Program-made: the position numbers and the translations under genes
Assembly: GCA_963691705.1 (NCBI GenBank)
Contig: OY829538.1
Coordinates: 75,956,781-76,020,780, forward strand
From: Viola odorata
Lineage: Eukaryota > Streptophyta > Magnoliopsida > Malpighiales > Violaceae
Length of the DNA stretch: 64,000 bases
Direction: 5' to 3'
Notes under the pieces: generated by a model
Told to the model about the DNA's origin: nothing
The model's database searches: none
What the model saw: the letters and a program-made list of their open reading frames with translations, nothing else
Shown: piece after piece, positions 1 to 11,560 of the stretch
Position numbering within the stretch: position 1 is the first letter of the stretch
Layout of the letters: every line of letters begins with the position of its first letter

Positions 1-600
1 ATCAAACAATCAAGAAAGCTCTTATAAAGTTTTATACACAAACACATTTTACAAACTCACTCAAACGAGATTTTACAACGCAAGTTGTGCTTATCGGTTT
101 TTAATAATTCTTGCGTCTTTCATACGAGTTTGGAAAGCTTTTTTCTTGAGATAATATTGTTCATTTATTGGTGTTATTGTGAATCATACATTTATTATTT
201 ATACACCAATTATTTGTTGCAAATTTCACCATTTACTTGTGAAGGTTTTGAAAGTGTACCAAACACTTTTGGCTATAGGGTATTGGTTCTTGTCCAGCAA
301 AAGAACTAGGTTTCTTCAATCCTTACCTGCAAAGAGGATTGTGTTAAGGTTGTGGTTAAGCCCGGAAAAACCAAAGTGTAAAGTTGTGAGCTGAACCGGT
401 AAAAGGTCAAGTTAATAGCGAAGTGTTCGTTGATTAGAAAATCCTAAGAGTGAAGCTCTTAGGTAGTGGAGTACAATTCGGTTTAGGAATTGAAACCACT
501 ATAACTCTTTGTGTTTTTGCTATTTTTTCTTACATTTTGTGTGCGATTTTTTATTGCCTATTCACCCTCCTCTAGGCCTCTATTATTGGTTTATTAGTAC
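1..600 (+). mobile_element. Copia-like LTR remnant (3' portion)
   Basis: This stretch reads like the transcribed and 3' part of a plant Copia-type LTR. A TATA-like stretch near 22-40 is followed by the phrases typical of these LTRs: 'gtaccaaacacttttggctat', a tail around 370-520, and the characteristic end 'cctattcaccctcctctag' at about 557-575. The sequence after it (attattggtttattag) could be a decayed methionine-tRNA primer site. No gag or pol coding follows, so it is a solo or truncated LTR. The left end lies outside the window, so no target duplication can be checked. Small reading frames here are not genes. Confidence 0.45.
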
Positions 601-1104
601 AGTGTACTTGCTCCTATTCCATCACCTCCTCTAATCAATTTTGGCCATGGAGATGAAGACCAAGAGGAGAAAAACCTCCAAGGCCATCAAGAAAGTAGTC
701 TAAGTAGATATAGATTGAATAATTTACCCGACCAGCTAAGATCCTTCATCGCATCCCTCTCCTTTCTTAACACGAAATTCGCAATCATTAAAATTTTAGA
801 CTCTTATCGAAACGATGGAGATACTTATGGACCTGTGTTCCTGGCCTCAATTTCAATTTCTGTTGTCACATAACCATTGACCGTTTTGAGAAGTTCGTTA
901 ACGATTCTTGTATGGTCCGAAAAGTTTCGTCAGGTGACAAGCAAAATCTGATTTTTATTTAGTCCTCAATTCGCAGATTTGTTCTAAAGACATTGAATAT
1001 AACACTCAAATAAAAGCAGCTGCTCTAAAGGGTAAAAAGGACAGAAGGGTACCGAGCTCGAGAAAAATAGGCTCACAAAGTGTTTGTTAAAATGGCACAC
1101 AAGT
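601..1104. other. Intergenic, 3' flank of the NLR gene
   Basis: No coding region recognised. It should contain the 3' UTR and polyadenylation region of the minus-strand NLR that ends at 1105. A purine-rich patch at 640-700 has no obvious role. Confidence 0.4.
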
Positions 1105-4100
1105 TTAAGGAAATAGGCTCCTCATCTTTACCCATTGATGGTTGGCATTGTTAATTCTATCCTCTACTTCATTTTGCAGCCGTGCAGCTTCTTTGAGAGC
1201 ATTCGTGCGCGTTTCCAGTTTCCCTTTCTTTTCAAGGACTTTTCCTTCTCTGTCTTCAATTTCAAGAAGTCTCTTCTTCAATGCTTCCTTCTCCGCGCAA
1301 AGAGTGTTGGCCTCACTTGCGACCTCCTCGTATTCCATCTCCAAATCAAGAATACCTTTCTTGTCATCTTCCATGGACGAAGATTTCAGTGCCCTTGCCC
1401 TGCCAAGTTGCTGCTTGTGAAATGGGTAGGTCGTCACTAAGCTATCGAAGTTCTTGACATGGAGTTCAATGATTGCCAATTCCTCTGGAGTTAAAGAGGG
1501 GCAGTTCTTTAGCGTCTTTAAAGCGGAGAGTAGAAAAATGGCATCATCTGATGTTGCTACATCGCTCAAGTCTTTTGTTAGGATATACTTCATCAATGTC
1601 ATTATAGGGACGTAAGATTTGAAGTTGTCGCCAATAGATTGGTTTGGATGATTAGTATCTGGCTCGGAAGAAGATGATAATGCTGGCCTTGGATTTAAAA
1701 GCTGTTCCAGATTGAAGATTTGAGATTCCAAGTAGTCTGTAATAGGAAAAAGGTGGAGAGTTAAAAGTTTTGTTCGGGAATAGGAGAATGGGTGAGCTCT
1801 TAAAGAAAATCTATCTTGCCTGGCTCAGAAGTAGTAGCGGCAAGAGAAACAGGAATGCTGCTGCTATTCTCGATCATTGAGGAAGTCATAGCTTGGTCCT
1901 GTAGGGGTTTACTCTGCAGGAAATCTCAAAATTCAGGTGAGGTGTAAGATATAAGAAAGTATATAAAAAGCTCATTTTCCAATGAAAACAAATTTAACCT
2001 CTTTGGTTTGTGGAAGGATATATGTCTCAGTATCTATCAGACTTTTCACTGGCTGAGAGTGAGGTGTCTTTGTTACTGAAGATGAAGATGGCACTTTTGG
2101 TGCCACAGCGGCAGCAGCAGGAACAGACTGAACAGTGATACTCTGCTCAATTGAAGATGGAGGAGCGAACACATATAAACTTAAGGACCAGGTGAATATA
2201 TAGCATAATCCTAAAGAAGAATGAAATAACAATATGAAACCTGATCAATTGCTTGAGGACCATTTTCTGCTTGCAAAAAGGTACCACTTTCAATATCCTT
2301 GGCAGTTGATGAACTTTGATTCTGCGTAACATTCTCCTGCGCTCATAATGTTGTGAACAAAATCAAAATAAAATTTGGGTCAAGTGTAAGATTTTTTTTC
2401 TAAGTACAATGAAGTATATAAGAAGCTTAAATTCCTAAGAACAAAAAGTTTAACCTCTTTGGTTTGCGGAAGGATACAAGTCTCAGTATCTATCAGACTT
2501 TTCCCTGGCTGAGAGTGAGATGTCTTGGTTGCTGAAGTTGAAGCTGAAGAAATCACTTTCGGTGCCACAGCAGCAGCAGAAATAGTGAGACTTTGCTCAA
2601 TTGAAGACGGAGGAATAGTTTTGTCCTGAGAGAGGGTTCAATTCTATTAGATTTTGAGTAGTTCTTAGAGCAACATATATAAACTTTAGAACCAGGTGAA
2701 TATATAGCATGGTCCTAAAGAAGAAGAAAAATCACAGTAAAACCTGATGAATTGCTCGAGGACTCTTTTGTTCCTGAAAAAAGGTGCCATTTTCAAAATT
2801 CTTGGCAGTTGATGAATTTTCATTCTGTGTAGGATTCTCCTGCACTCAGAATGTAGTGCACAACTTTAAAATGAAATTGGGAAATGAATGTTTTTTGATG
2901 AAGTATAAGTACCTGATCATTCAAGGTTCCTGGTTGAGCAGTCTCATCATACATGTCTAGCTGCTTAGGTAAGCTTGGTAGTTTGGACTGCAACACTACT
3001 TGATCCACAGTTGCCGACACTTTTAATTTGGGAAATTCTGAAGTATGCTTCCCTAGATACCACGTCCTTAAGTTTGGGACTATTTTAAGCTCAACAGTTG
3101 TTAGCTCAGGGAAACGAAAACAAGGGGTTGCAGCTGCATTATCATTATTAATCTCTTCCCCCTTTGCAACAATCTCCTCTATTTTGGCACATTGCTTTAT
3201 GCAAAGGTATTCAAGCTTTGGAAGATGAGTAGCTATGGAGCGCGGAAACACATTCTCCAGAACATCGCATCCAATAACAGTTACCCTCTGTAAGTTGGAG
3301 AAGTCATACGGATCAGTTCCTCTTCCTGCAGGGGGAGAAGGATCCTTGCAGCAGAAACTCCATATATGGCTCAGCTTTTCGCAACTGTCAATCCACAGTT
3401 TCCTTAGTTTACAAAAAGAGTCTGGTGTAAGTTGGCGGTGCCATATCTCATCAATGTCGTCTATTCCATAGATGTACAGCTGAATTAAGTTAGGGAATGC
3501 AAGCTGCAATATAAATTAGGGTGTACGTTAAGGAATTTAGAATGATTTAAAAATCAGTCAACAATGTAACAAGATGTTTTTTCTACTTTTTTTGTTCAAA
3601 TTTTCCATCATAAAAAGACATTAGCTGAAAGAAGGATGATTTTAAAAAAAATGGTCCGTGGTAGTGTAAACAGTATAACCATTTTTTTAAAATAACAAAA
3701 TTAAAATATTTGAAATAAATTTCTATCGTGAAAAGGACTAATATTTGAAAATTCTACCATAGAAGTCTTAGACCTATTCTCATATTTCTACCGTAGGAAG
3801 ATGAGATATGCCTATGTTTCAAAATTATGCAAGAAGATGCCCGGAAAATACACCGGTTATCTAATAAATATTAAAATTATGCAAAATACACAATCCTCTA
3901 AGGTTATCTAATAAATATTAAAACATTACATAAATTAAATCATATAATTCTTTATGATTAAATTAATTGAGTGACATGAGAAATCTCTATCTATTAGTAT
4001 AGTTATTATTGTTGTTATTGTTATTATTATTTACAATTATTTACAAATATTTTTTTTGGGTTAATAAATTGATGTTAAATGTTTTTATTTGGTTTAATAA

Positions 4101-7100
4101 ATTGATGTTAACTAAATGTAGGGATTAAAAATAACAAAAAGATGTATTATTACTTACCGTCTCATCAAAGAGAGGTCGCCTTTGTTTGGCATTCTCATCC
4201 TCCAAATTCTCCTCTTCGCAGCTGCTGCTAGTAAATGACTTCAAGTTAAAGCACCAGACAATAGACAACTCTTTCAACGATGGAAACACAATTTGCTCTT
4301 TCGTCCTTCTCTCTACTAGTACTACCTCTTCCATTGAAGTACAGAATTTTATTTCAAGCTTCTCCAAATTTTGAAACGTTCCCATTTCCACCAAATTTGA
4401 GGAGAAAATATTCCTTAGCTTATTGCAACTATAAATACGTAGTTCCCTTAGTTTATAAAAAGAGTCTGGTGCAAGTTGGCGATGCCATATCTTATCAATG
4501 TCTCCTATTCCTCGGATTTCCAGCTGAATTAAATTAGGGAATGCAATATAAATTAGGGTGTATATTAAGGAATTTAGAATGATTCAAAAATCAATCAACA
4601 ATGTAACAACATATTTTTTTCTACTTTCTTTGTTCAAATTTTCCATAATTTCTCGAATCTTTTTCTCTTTTTACAATTTTTTAACCATAACAAAGGTAAC
4701 ATGGTAGTGTTTGTTAGTAAACAGTATAACCAATTTAAAAAAAGAAGTAGAGATTAAAAATAACAAAGATATGTATTACTTACCGTCTCATCAAAGAGAG
4801 GTCGCCTTTGTTTGGCATTCTCATCCTCCAAAATCTCCTCTTCGTAGCTGCTTCTAGTAAATGACTTCAAGGCACTGCAATCCCGAATAAACAACTCTTT
4901 CAACGATGGAAACACAAATGGCTCTTCCGTCCGTTCCACTACTAGTACTACCTCTTCCATTGAATCACACTCACTTATTTCAAGCTTCTCTAAATTTTGG
5001 AATCTTCCCATTTCCACTAAATTTGAGGAGAAAATATTCCTTAGCTTATGGCAACCAAAAATTTCCAGTTCCCTTAGTTTACAAAAAGAGTCTAGTGTAA
5101 GTTGGCGGTGCCATATCTTATCAATGTCCAGATATGAGATATTCAGCCGAATTAAGTTAGGGAATGCAACCTGCAATATAAATTAGGGCGTACGTCAAAA
5201 ATCAATCAACAATGTAACAACATGTTTTTTTCTACTTTCTTTGTTCAAATTTTCCATAATTTCTGGATTCTTTTTCTCTTTTTACAAAATTTTAACCATA
5301 AAAATGATGTATTAGAAACTAAAATAAAATCCATTGATCAATTAAGTTGATTAACTAAGAATATAATTACATATAGAAATTAGAAGATTAACTTGTTTAG
5401 AAGACATTAGCTAAAAGAAGGATGATTTTTTAAAAAATGGTTTGAGAAATTAAAATTACTAACGCCCAGTTTAGAACCAAATTAATAAAATTTAGTTTAT
5501 GTTAGGTTAGTTTTGTAATTTTAATATTTTAATTAAAATTTCTCTAGAATTCTGACTCTAGTTTGAATCCTAACTACTTATCTTCCCACCAAATTATCTC
5601 ATTTTTTTAACAAATTTGAGGTTCCAAACAAAAAGACTCTCTAACAAAATTAAAATATTTACAATAAATTAAAAACGAAAAAGTAGGAAGATGAGATATG
5701 CTTATGTTGAAAAATTATGCAAGAAGATTCTCGGAAAATACACAAACCTCTAAGGTTATCTAATAAATATTAAAACATTACATAAATTAAAATTTCCTTA
5801 GGAGTATGATTCTTTATGATTAAATGAATTGAGTGACATGAGAAATCTCTATTTATTTATTAGTATAGTTATTATTATTATTATTATTATTATTAGTTAT
5901 TATTAGTTATTAATTATGCAAGAGAGGAAAATACACAATCCTCTAAGGTTATCTAATAAATATTAAAACATTACATAAATTAAATCATATGATTCTTTAT
6001 GATTAAATGAATCGAGTGACATGAGAAATCTCTATCTATTAGTATAGTTATTATTGTTATTATTATTATTATTATTATTTACAATTATTTACAAATATTT
6101 TTTTTTGGGTTAATAAATTGATGTTAACGGTAGTGATTAAAAATAACAAAAAGATGTATTATTACTTACTGTCTCATCAAAGAGAGGTCGCCTTTGTTTG
6201 GCATTCTTATCCTCCAAAATCTCCTCTTTGCAGCTGCCGCTAGTAAATGACTTTAAGGCAGGGCACCACCACATAGACAACTCTTTCAACGATGGAAACA
6301 CAATTTGCTCTTCCGTCCGTCCCACTACTAGTACTACCTCTTCCATTGACTCACAGTATACTATTTCAAGCTTTTTTAGTCCACCAAGGCATCTAACCAG
6401 CGTAGCAGGAAATAGGTACTTCAATCTAAAGAGGCGAGTCACTCTCAGTTCTATCAACTTTTGAAATGAAACTCCACTGGTTGGAAGCTGCAATTGGCCT
6501 GACCATAGCACTTCCCAAGTAATGAATTCCAAGAACAATTCCTTCAAATTTGGAAACAAAATCTGCACCAAAGAATAAAATAAGATGGTAAAATTTTTGT
6601 GATGAAATCTCTTGAAGATCTAATCTTATAGTAGCTTATGTATAAACAACATATTACTTGTTCATCAAAAACTGGGATTGGGGTCATCAAAAACTGGGAT
6701 TGAGTAGAAGAGGGATACCTCAAGTTTTTCTTTAGAGCAAAAACTCTTAAACTTTGGCAGGAAGGCTAGTGATAAGGACTGCAGTTGAGAGAAAACAATA
6801 TTCTTATTGGTGCAAGCTCCGCTTCGATTGACTGAAGCTTCTTCTTCAGCAACAATCTCCTCTATGTCGCCACATTCCTCTACTTTGATTTCCAGGAGTT
6901 GTGAAAGGCCTTGAGCCACAGAGAATGAGAAGAGATACTTCAAACTTGTACACCTGGACACCTTAATAAACTTTAGTTTTCTGAAATGTTGCGTTTTCAT
7001 CAGCCCGCTTTGACGACAAATATTCTCCAAGGAATCCAATTCCTCAAGAACCAAATCCTCTAACATTGGAAAGGGATCAACAGCGACTTTTGACTTCGAG

Positions 7101-9559
7101 TGATCAAGGACACATTGAATCTCAGGACTCTTATGAAGATGAAGGTGCATAAGTTTCGGAAAGCCACTTCTATCCTTATCTAATTCACCTATGAAATCCT
7201 TGACACCCTTTCCCTTTAATCCATCAAAACATACTTCTTCACTTTCTTTCAATAACTCCATAACTCCTAACTCCTCCATACCAACATCATTTGTGTCGTC
7301 CATGAACTTCAGTTTCAATGCTTTAGAGATTTTATTACCACCATGATTGCAACTCAAGTCTCCTATATATATTCTATATGTGTACAACTTTTTGTTGGAG
7401 AAAATCTCCCTACAGGCAGATATTGGACGAGCATCTCGAATGCCTATATCTAAACTAGTCAGAGAAGTTAACTGTTTCAACTCACTCACATTTGCACTAG
7501 TAACTCCTCCCTCACTACTACCCCAACCATCAAAGCTATTGCCCATATGCAACCCTTCTAATTGGGACAACTTTGAGAGGACACTAGGAGGAATCACTAT
7601 GAGTTCATGACAATCACTCAAGTCTAACAACTTAAGTTTACTTAATTCCCCAATTTCGATAGGTAAGTGCCTAATCATGGACTTAACAAAACTTAGGACT
7701 TCCAATCTCCTTAGCTTCCCAACCATGCTCACATCTCCCAACTCAGGCGACTCGTGGATACAAAGTGTTTTAAGGTTTTCTAATGAATGAAAAGAAGACG
7801 GCAAAGATGGGAAAGACAAACCACTAAAACTCAAGGTTGTCAGTTGACGCATTTCTGTGAAGAGCTTGTCTGGTATCTTCAAAGTGGGATTCTTACTGTC
7901 AATGTGAAAAAGGGCCAGGTTTGGGCATTGTATCTCCTCTGGAAGCTCATCGATGTTACTGCTTAACCATATTTCAGAATAAGTTTTTAGGATAAACTCA
8001 TGATCAACCAGTTGCTTCATCTGATTCTTATCATTTACTACAAGCACATTGTGCTCCTTAGAAGCAGCAATCCATCTACCAACCTCACGAACAACATTGT
8101 GCATAACAAGCTCTTCATTGGTCTCCCCTTCCAGCAACAAACACACGGCCTTGAGCTTTTCCACCGACGAAAAGACTCTGTCCTGTGCTTCTTTTAGTTT
8201 GGAAACATTATGAAACAAACTACGACCAATGCCATACTTTAGCAAGTCTTTGGTGGTGGCACGGTACCCCATTTGACTACACAGAAGGAAGGTTGATTTA
8301 AGCTCATTAGTCGTTAAAAAATCATAACTTAATTTTATAGGTTTGTAGATTTTCTTTTGAAATTCTAAGAGATCTTCGAAACAAGGATTTTTCAGTCCCC
8401 GCAAAGCATCCTCCCACTCCGGCAACCTCTTATCCCGCAAAGTGCTTGCCACCGTCACAATTGCAAGAGGCATACCTGCGCACATCTCAGCCACTTCCTT
8501 TGCTATGGGTTGTCGATCATCGTTTTCGAAACTATTATCTGCCATCTTTTGAAACAGACCCCATGCTTCAACTTTATCTAAAGTACAAACTCGAAAGTTT
8601 TTTTGACAATTCATTCCATATTTTAAAACCTCAATATCTCTAGACGTCAAAAGTATTTTACAACCTCTACAACGTTGCTTATCCGATGGAATCCCAATTT
8701 TCTCCAAATCAAGCTTCTCCCATAAACCATCGAAAACTATAAGAATTTTCTTATCATTCTTCGCCATGTCCTCATTCTTGGCATTGTCCTTATTCTTTAA
8801 CCTCTCAAATAGTCGATGCGCTTTCCCTTTTATAGTTTTATCCTCAAGTTTAAGCCCCAACATGTCTACAATTTCTCCTTGGATGGTCTCGTAATTCACG
8901 TCCTCGGTGACAGTGAGCTCGATGGCGTAATCAAACAGCTTCTCCTCCATAGCTTGTTTACGAACCTCTCTGGCAAGTTTCGTCTTTCCTACACCTCCAA
9001 CTCCATGCACTCCAACCGTGCTCACATCAGGTGCGGCTAATGCATTCATGATCTCTTTAGAAATCGACGTTCTTGATTCCAATGGCATGTAATCAGCAGC
9101 ATAAACGGCCGCGGCACAAGGTGGAGGAGGAGGATCAGAAATGCTATGTTCTCTGAATTCTTTCCATTCTTGTTTGAAATTTATAATTTCCACTGCTTTC
9201 TCCTTTGCTTTCTTCTCTGCTTTCCTGCTCACCTGATACCTTGTTTTCAGATTTGGACAGAACCCCAAAAAGCATTTCTTCTTTGCTCTCTCTCTATCCA
9301 GGGCAATCCCTTCACTTTCCTTAACCACCCCATCAACTTTCACCAGCCATTTTTCAACATCATCTTTAATTAAATTCCCACTACTTATCTCCGCATTCAC
9401 CTCGACCTGCATGCTCTGCCGAGCTGTCTTCAATTCATGAACTTTCTCCTCTAATTTCTTAACATTAGTCTTGTAGTTGAAAGGATAACTAATATGGCGT
9501 ATAATTGGAGCAGCTGCGTAGTCAATTATCAAAGGAATAACACCAGCGATGTATTCCAT
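1105..9559 (-). CDS. CC-NBS-LRR resistance protein (At4g27190-like type) with C-terminal extension
   Basis: Intracellular immune receptor of the CNL class. Inferred exons on the minus strand: 9559-6719, 6562-6170, 5170-4784, 4523-4158, 3503-2913, 2839-2744, 2625-2455, 2336-2241, 2145-1999, 1898-1820, 1736-1105. All junctions keep one frame, giving about 1,932 residues. Exon 1 encodes a coiled coil (about 1-140), a proline run (143-147), the P-loop GVGGVGKT (186-193), kinase-2 ILIVFDG (272-278), RNBS-B (300-307), GMPL (362-365) and MHN where MHD is usual (486-488), then leucine-rich repeats. Exons 2-5 each encode further LRRs. Later exons encode a Ser/Pro/Gln-rich exon pair present twice and then a coiled-coil region of about 210 residues. 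The first acceptor in two duplicated exons is deleted, so their starts at 4523 and 2145 are guesses. The last intron appears to use a GC donor (1819-1818). The 3' exons could be a separate gene, but phase continuity favours one. Confidence 0.8.
3780..6170 (-). repeat. Internal duplication of LRR exon plus intron in the NLR
   Basis: The intron sequence at 3780-4157 (ending in an ATT-rich tract and 'gggttaataaattgatg') recurs at about 5690-6169. The LRR exons at 4158-4550, 4784-5170 and 6170-6562 share the same 3' half and the same GTAAGT donor context. The exons at 4158-4550, 4784-5170 and 2913-3503 also share their 5' halves (the IWHRQL segment). This is tandem exon duplication with exon mixing. 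Every unit starts and ends in phase 0, so copies can be gained or skipped without shifting the frame. Confidence 0.8.
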
Positions 9560-10590
9560 TTTTTTTTTGATGCAGAAATCAGATTTTAGAAGAAAAGCAA
9601 AGATATCCCTTCAACAAGGATTCTGCGTAATGGAAGGAGGAGAAACAAAAAACCTCATGAGTCCTTTGCTTATTTGTCCTGTTAATTCAATTGGAAACAG
9701 ACTCAATAATGTGGAATTCAACAAATTCAACCAGGGGCGGAGCCAGGATTTGATGATTGGGGGGGCGAGATTAGTGATGAATTTAGAATCTGTATTCAGG
9801 GATGCGGGGGTTCGGGGGCAGCGCCCCCGAAATTTTTTTTTTTGAAGTATTTTAAAGAGAAGACAAACGAGCTAAATAAAAAATTAAAAAAATGTTTAAA
9901 AATATTTGTATCCGTCACTAAATAACAAATATTTAGATAAACTTAACAAAAAGATAAATAAGAAGACAATATAGAACAATATAGAGCTTGGACTACATCA
10001 TTTTTTGTATGATTTTTTTCTATTAATTTGATGCAATTAGGTTAGGAGCTGCTTGCTTGGCAATCGTGGTTCGCAGAGGAAGGGGGAGTTGCTGGGCTGG
10101 GCTATTGATTCCAAGAGCTGGGCTGATTAATTAAAAAATTTGGGTTGCTGTGGTGGGTTAAAACCAAAGGCTGGAAACATTTATTAAAATGTTTGCGGGG
10201 GCTGTAAAAAAATTTGGGCTGCTGTGCTGGGTTAAAACAAAGGCTGGGAACATTTATTAAAATGTTTGGGGGGGCTGCAGCCCCCTCAGGCCTAAGCGTG
10301 GCTCCGCCCCTGAATTCAACACAAGGAAACCTCAAAGAGAGCACTGAAAAGCACACCAGATAACTTGTATTTTTATCGTCTGGATATAAAAAAATTAAAA
10401 TTAAACATGCAATGAGGATCCAAGAAACCCATGAAAAACAACAACAGAAGCACTGACGTTAAAAAATACACAAAAAAGAAGAAGAAAAGAAAAGAGAGAA
10501 TTTCAGCCAAAAAAATTACCTTCATCACAACAACCAATGACATGCGAAAAATGCCGGAGAAAAGGATGGTTTGATGATTTTAGCTACTCA
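9560..10590 (-). other. NLR 5' leader with inferred leader intron
   Basis: A leader exon at about 10590-10520 ends AAG|GTAATTT, and an acceptor ACGCAG lies at 9628-9623, leaving a short second leader exon before the ATG at 9559. The inferred intron (10519-9623) carries the hAT element. No transcript is available to confirm it. It is supported by reuse of the same leader-exon sequence near 16093-16170. Confidence 0.45.
9732..10312. mobile_element. Non-autonomous hAT-type element (581 bp)
   Basis: Terminal inverted repeats of 14 bp (CAGGGGCGGAGCCA at 9732 and its complement ending at 10312) are flanked by a perfect 8-bp target duplication AATTCAAC (9724-9731 and 10313-10320), the hallmark of hAT elements. 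There is no transposase. The interior has G-rich palindromic stretches (for example gggggcagcgcccccg near 9815) and a tandem duplication of about 70 bp at 10136-10280. It sits in the inferred leader intron of the NLR. Confidence 0.9.
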
Positions 10591-10985
10591 GTTGTGTAAA
10601 CGCAAGTACTTAAAGGATATTAATTATTTTTCAAAAAAAATTTAAAAAAAATCATCCACATAATGATTTATTGATTTAGAAACACAGTTAATTAAATACC
10701 AAAAGTACTGTATAATTTTCCCGATTGATTGCCATTGGCCAACGACTAGACAAGAGTCTTTTCACAAGGAAAACAACAACTCCTTGGCTACAAATCCAAT
10801 AATGTCAATAATGTCATTCACTTTCTTACGACACTTTTTTTTAGTTCTGTCTTCGTCCATCTCCCACTCGCAACAGAATCCCATAATTAAAGGAAGATAA
10901 AGGCGAGAAAAGAGAGAATAGAAATTAAAGTAATAAAGTAATAAATAAAGAAAAATAAAGTTAATGAGGTGTCATACATTGAATA
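10591..10985 (-). promoter_or_regulatory. NLR promoter region, module copy A
   Basis: Upstream of the NLR leader exon. The segment from about 10715 to 10978 is repeated nearly intact at 16945-17268 and partly at 15175-15345, so the promoter module itself has been duplicated. Copy A lacks about 31 bp present in copy C (17140-17170). No core promoter element is assigned with confidence. Confidence 0.4.
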
Positions 10986-11001
10986 TGTGTAATGAATTTA
11001 C

Positions 11002-11560
11002 CAGATCAACAGTCTCATTCTTGATCTCCTCGGGGCTAATAGCCTTCGCCATGGTAGTACCTTAATCAAAACCTGTCTGTCAATACCTTATATGATATTA
11101 GATTGGAATGTTTGCGGTACAGATCTGGTAAGCTTCTTCTTCTATCTTGAGTTTGCTAATCCTAACCAGAAAAGAAACAACTTTTGTGAGTGAGAAACCA
11201 TATATACATATTTCAATTAACTTTGAAGAAACAGGTAGAAAAATAGATGTAAAAAAGAAAAAGAAATAGGAAATCATTTATACATTTTCCAGTTCTTCTT
11301 CATTCTTGACTTCTGGGCTTCTTGGTTGATGATTTAGGTGTGAGAAACAAAAGAAGAAAAATTGAAGTGAAGAACTCTTGTAAGCTGCAGAGAGAGGGAG
11401 AGAGAGGAGAGAGGAGGCAAAGGCAAAGGCAAAGTGATGATAATTGATGATAATGAACTGATGGTCCCGCAAATGCAATTATGCAAAGGCCTTCTGTTTC
11501 CCACTTGTAGAAGGAGACAGAGTACGCAAAGTGATGATAATTGATGATAATGGACTGATA
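11002..11560 (-). pseudogene. Plasma-membrane H+-ATPase fragment: 5' leader and first exon
   Basis: The minus-strand ATG at 11052-11050 opens 17 codons reading MAKAISPEEIKNETVDL, followed by a donor GTAAAT at 11001. This is the conserved N terminus of plant P-type plasma-membrane proton pumps (AHA/PMA family), where an intron is expected after NETVDL. No other ATPase exon follows. The next sequence, from about 10978 down, is the NLR promoter module, so only the leader (about 11053-11520) and exon 1 were copied. The leader contains a pyrimidine-rich stretch and a short upstream reading frame (11478-11278). It is a captured or rearranged gene fragment, not a working pump. Confidence 0.75.

Noticed and set aside
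1049..1063. GGGTACCGAGCTCGA resembles a cloning-vector polylinker
   Set aside because: Only 15 bp match, and flanking bases do not continue as vector. Most likely chance.
11278..11478. 66-codon frame and its copy at 13819-14025 as a gene
   Set aside because: It lies within the duplicated H+-ATPase leader. At most it is an upstream reading frame.
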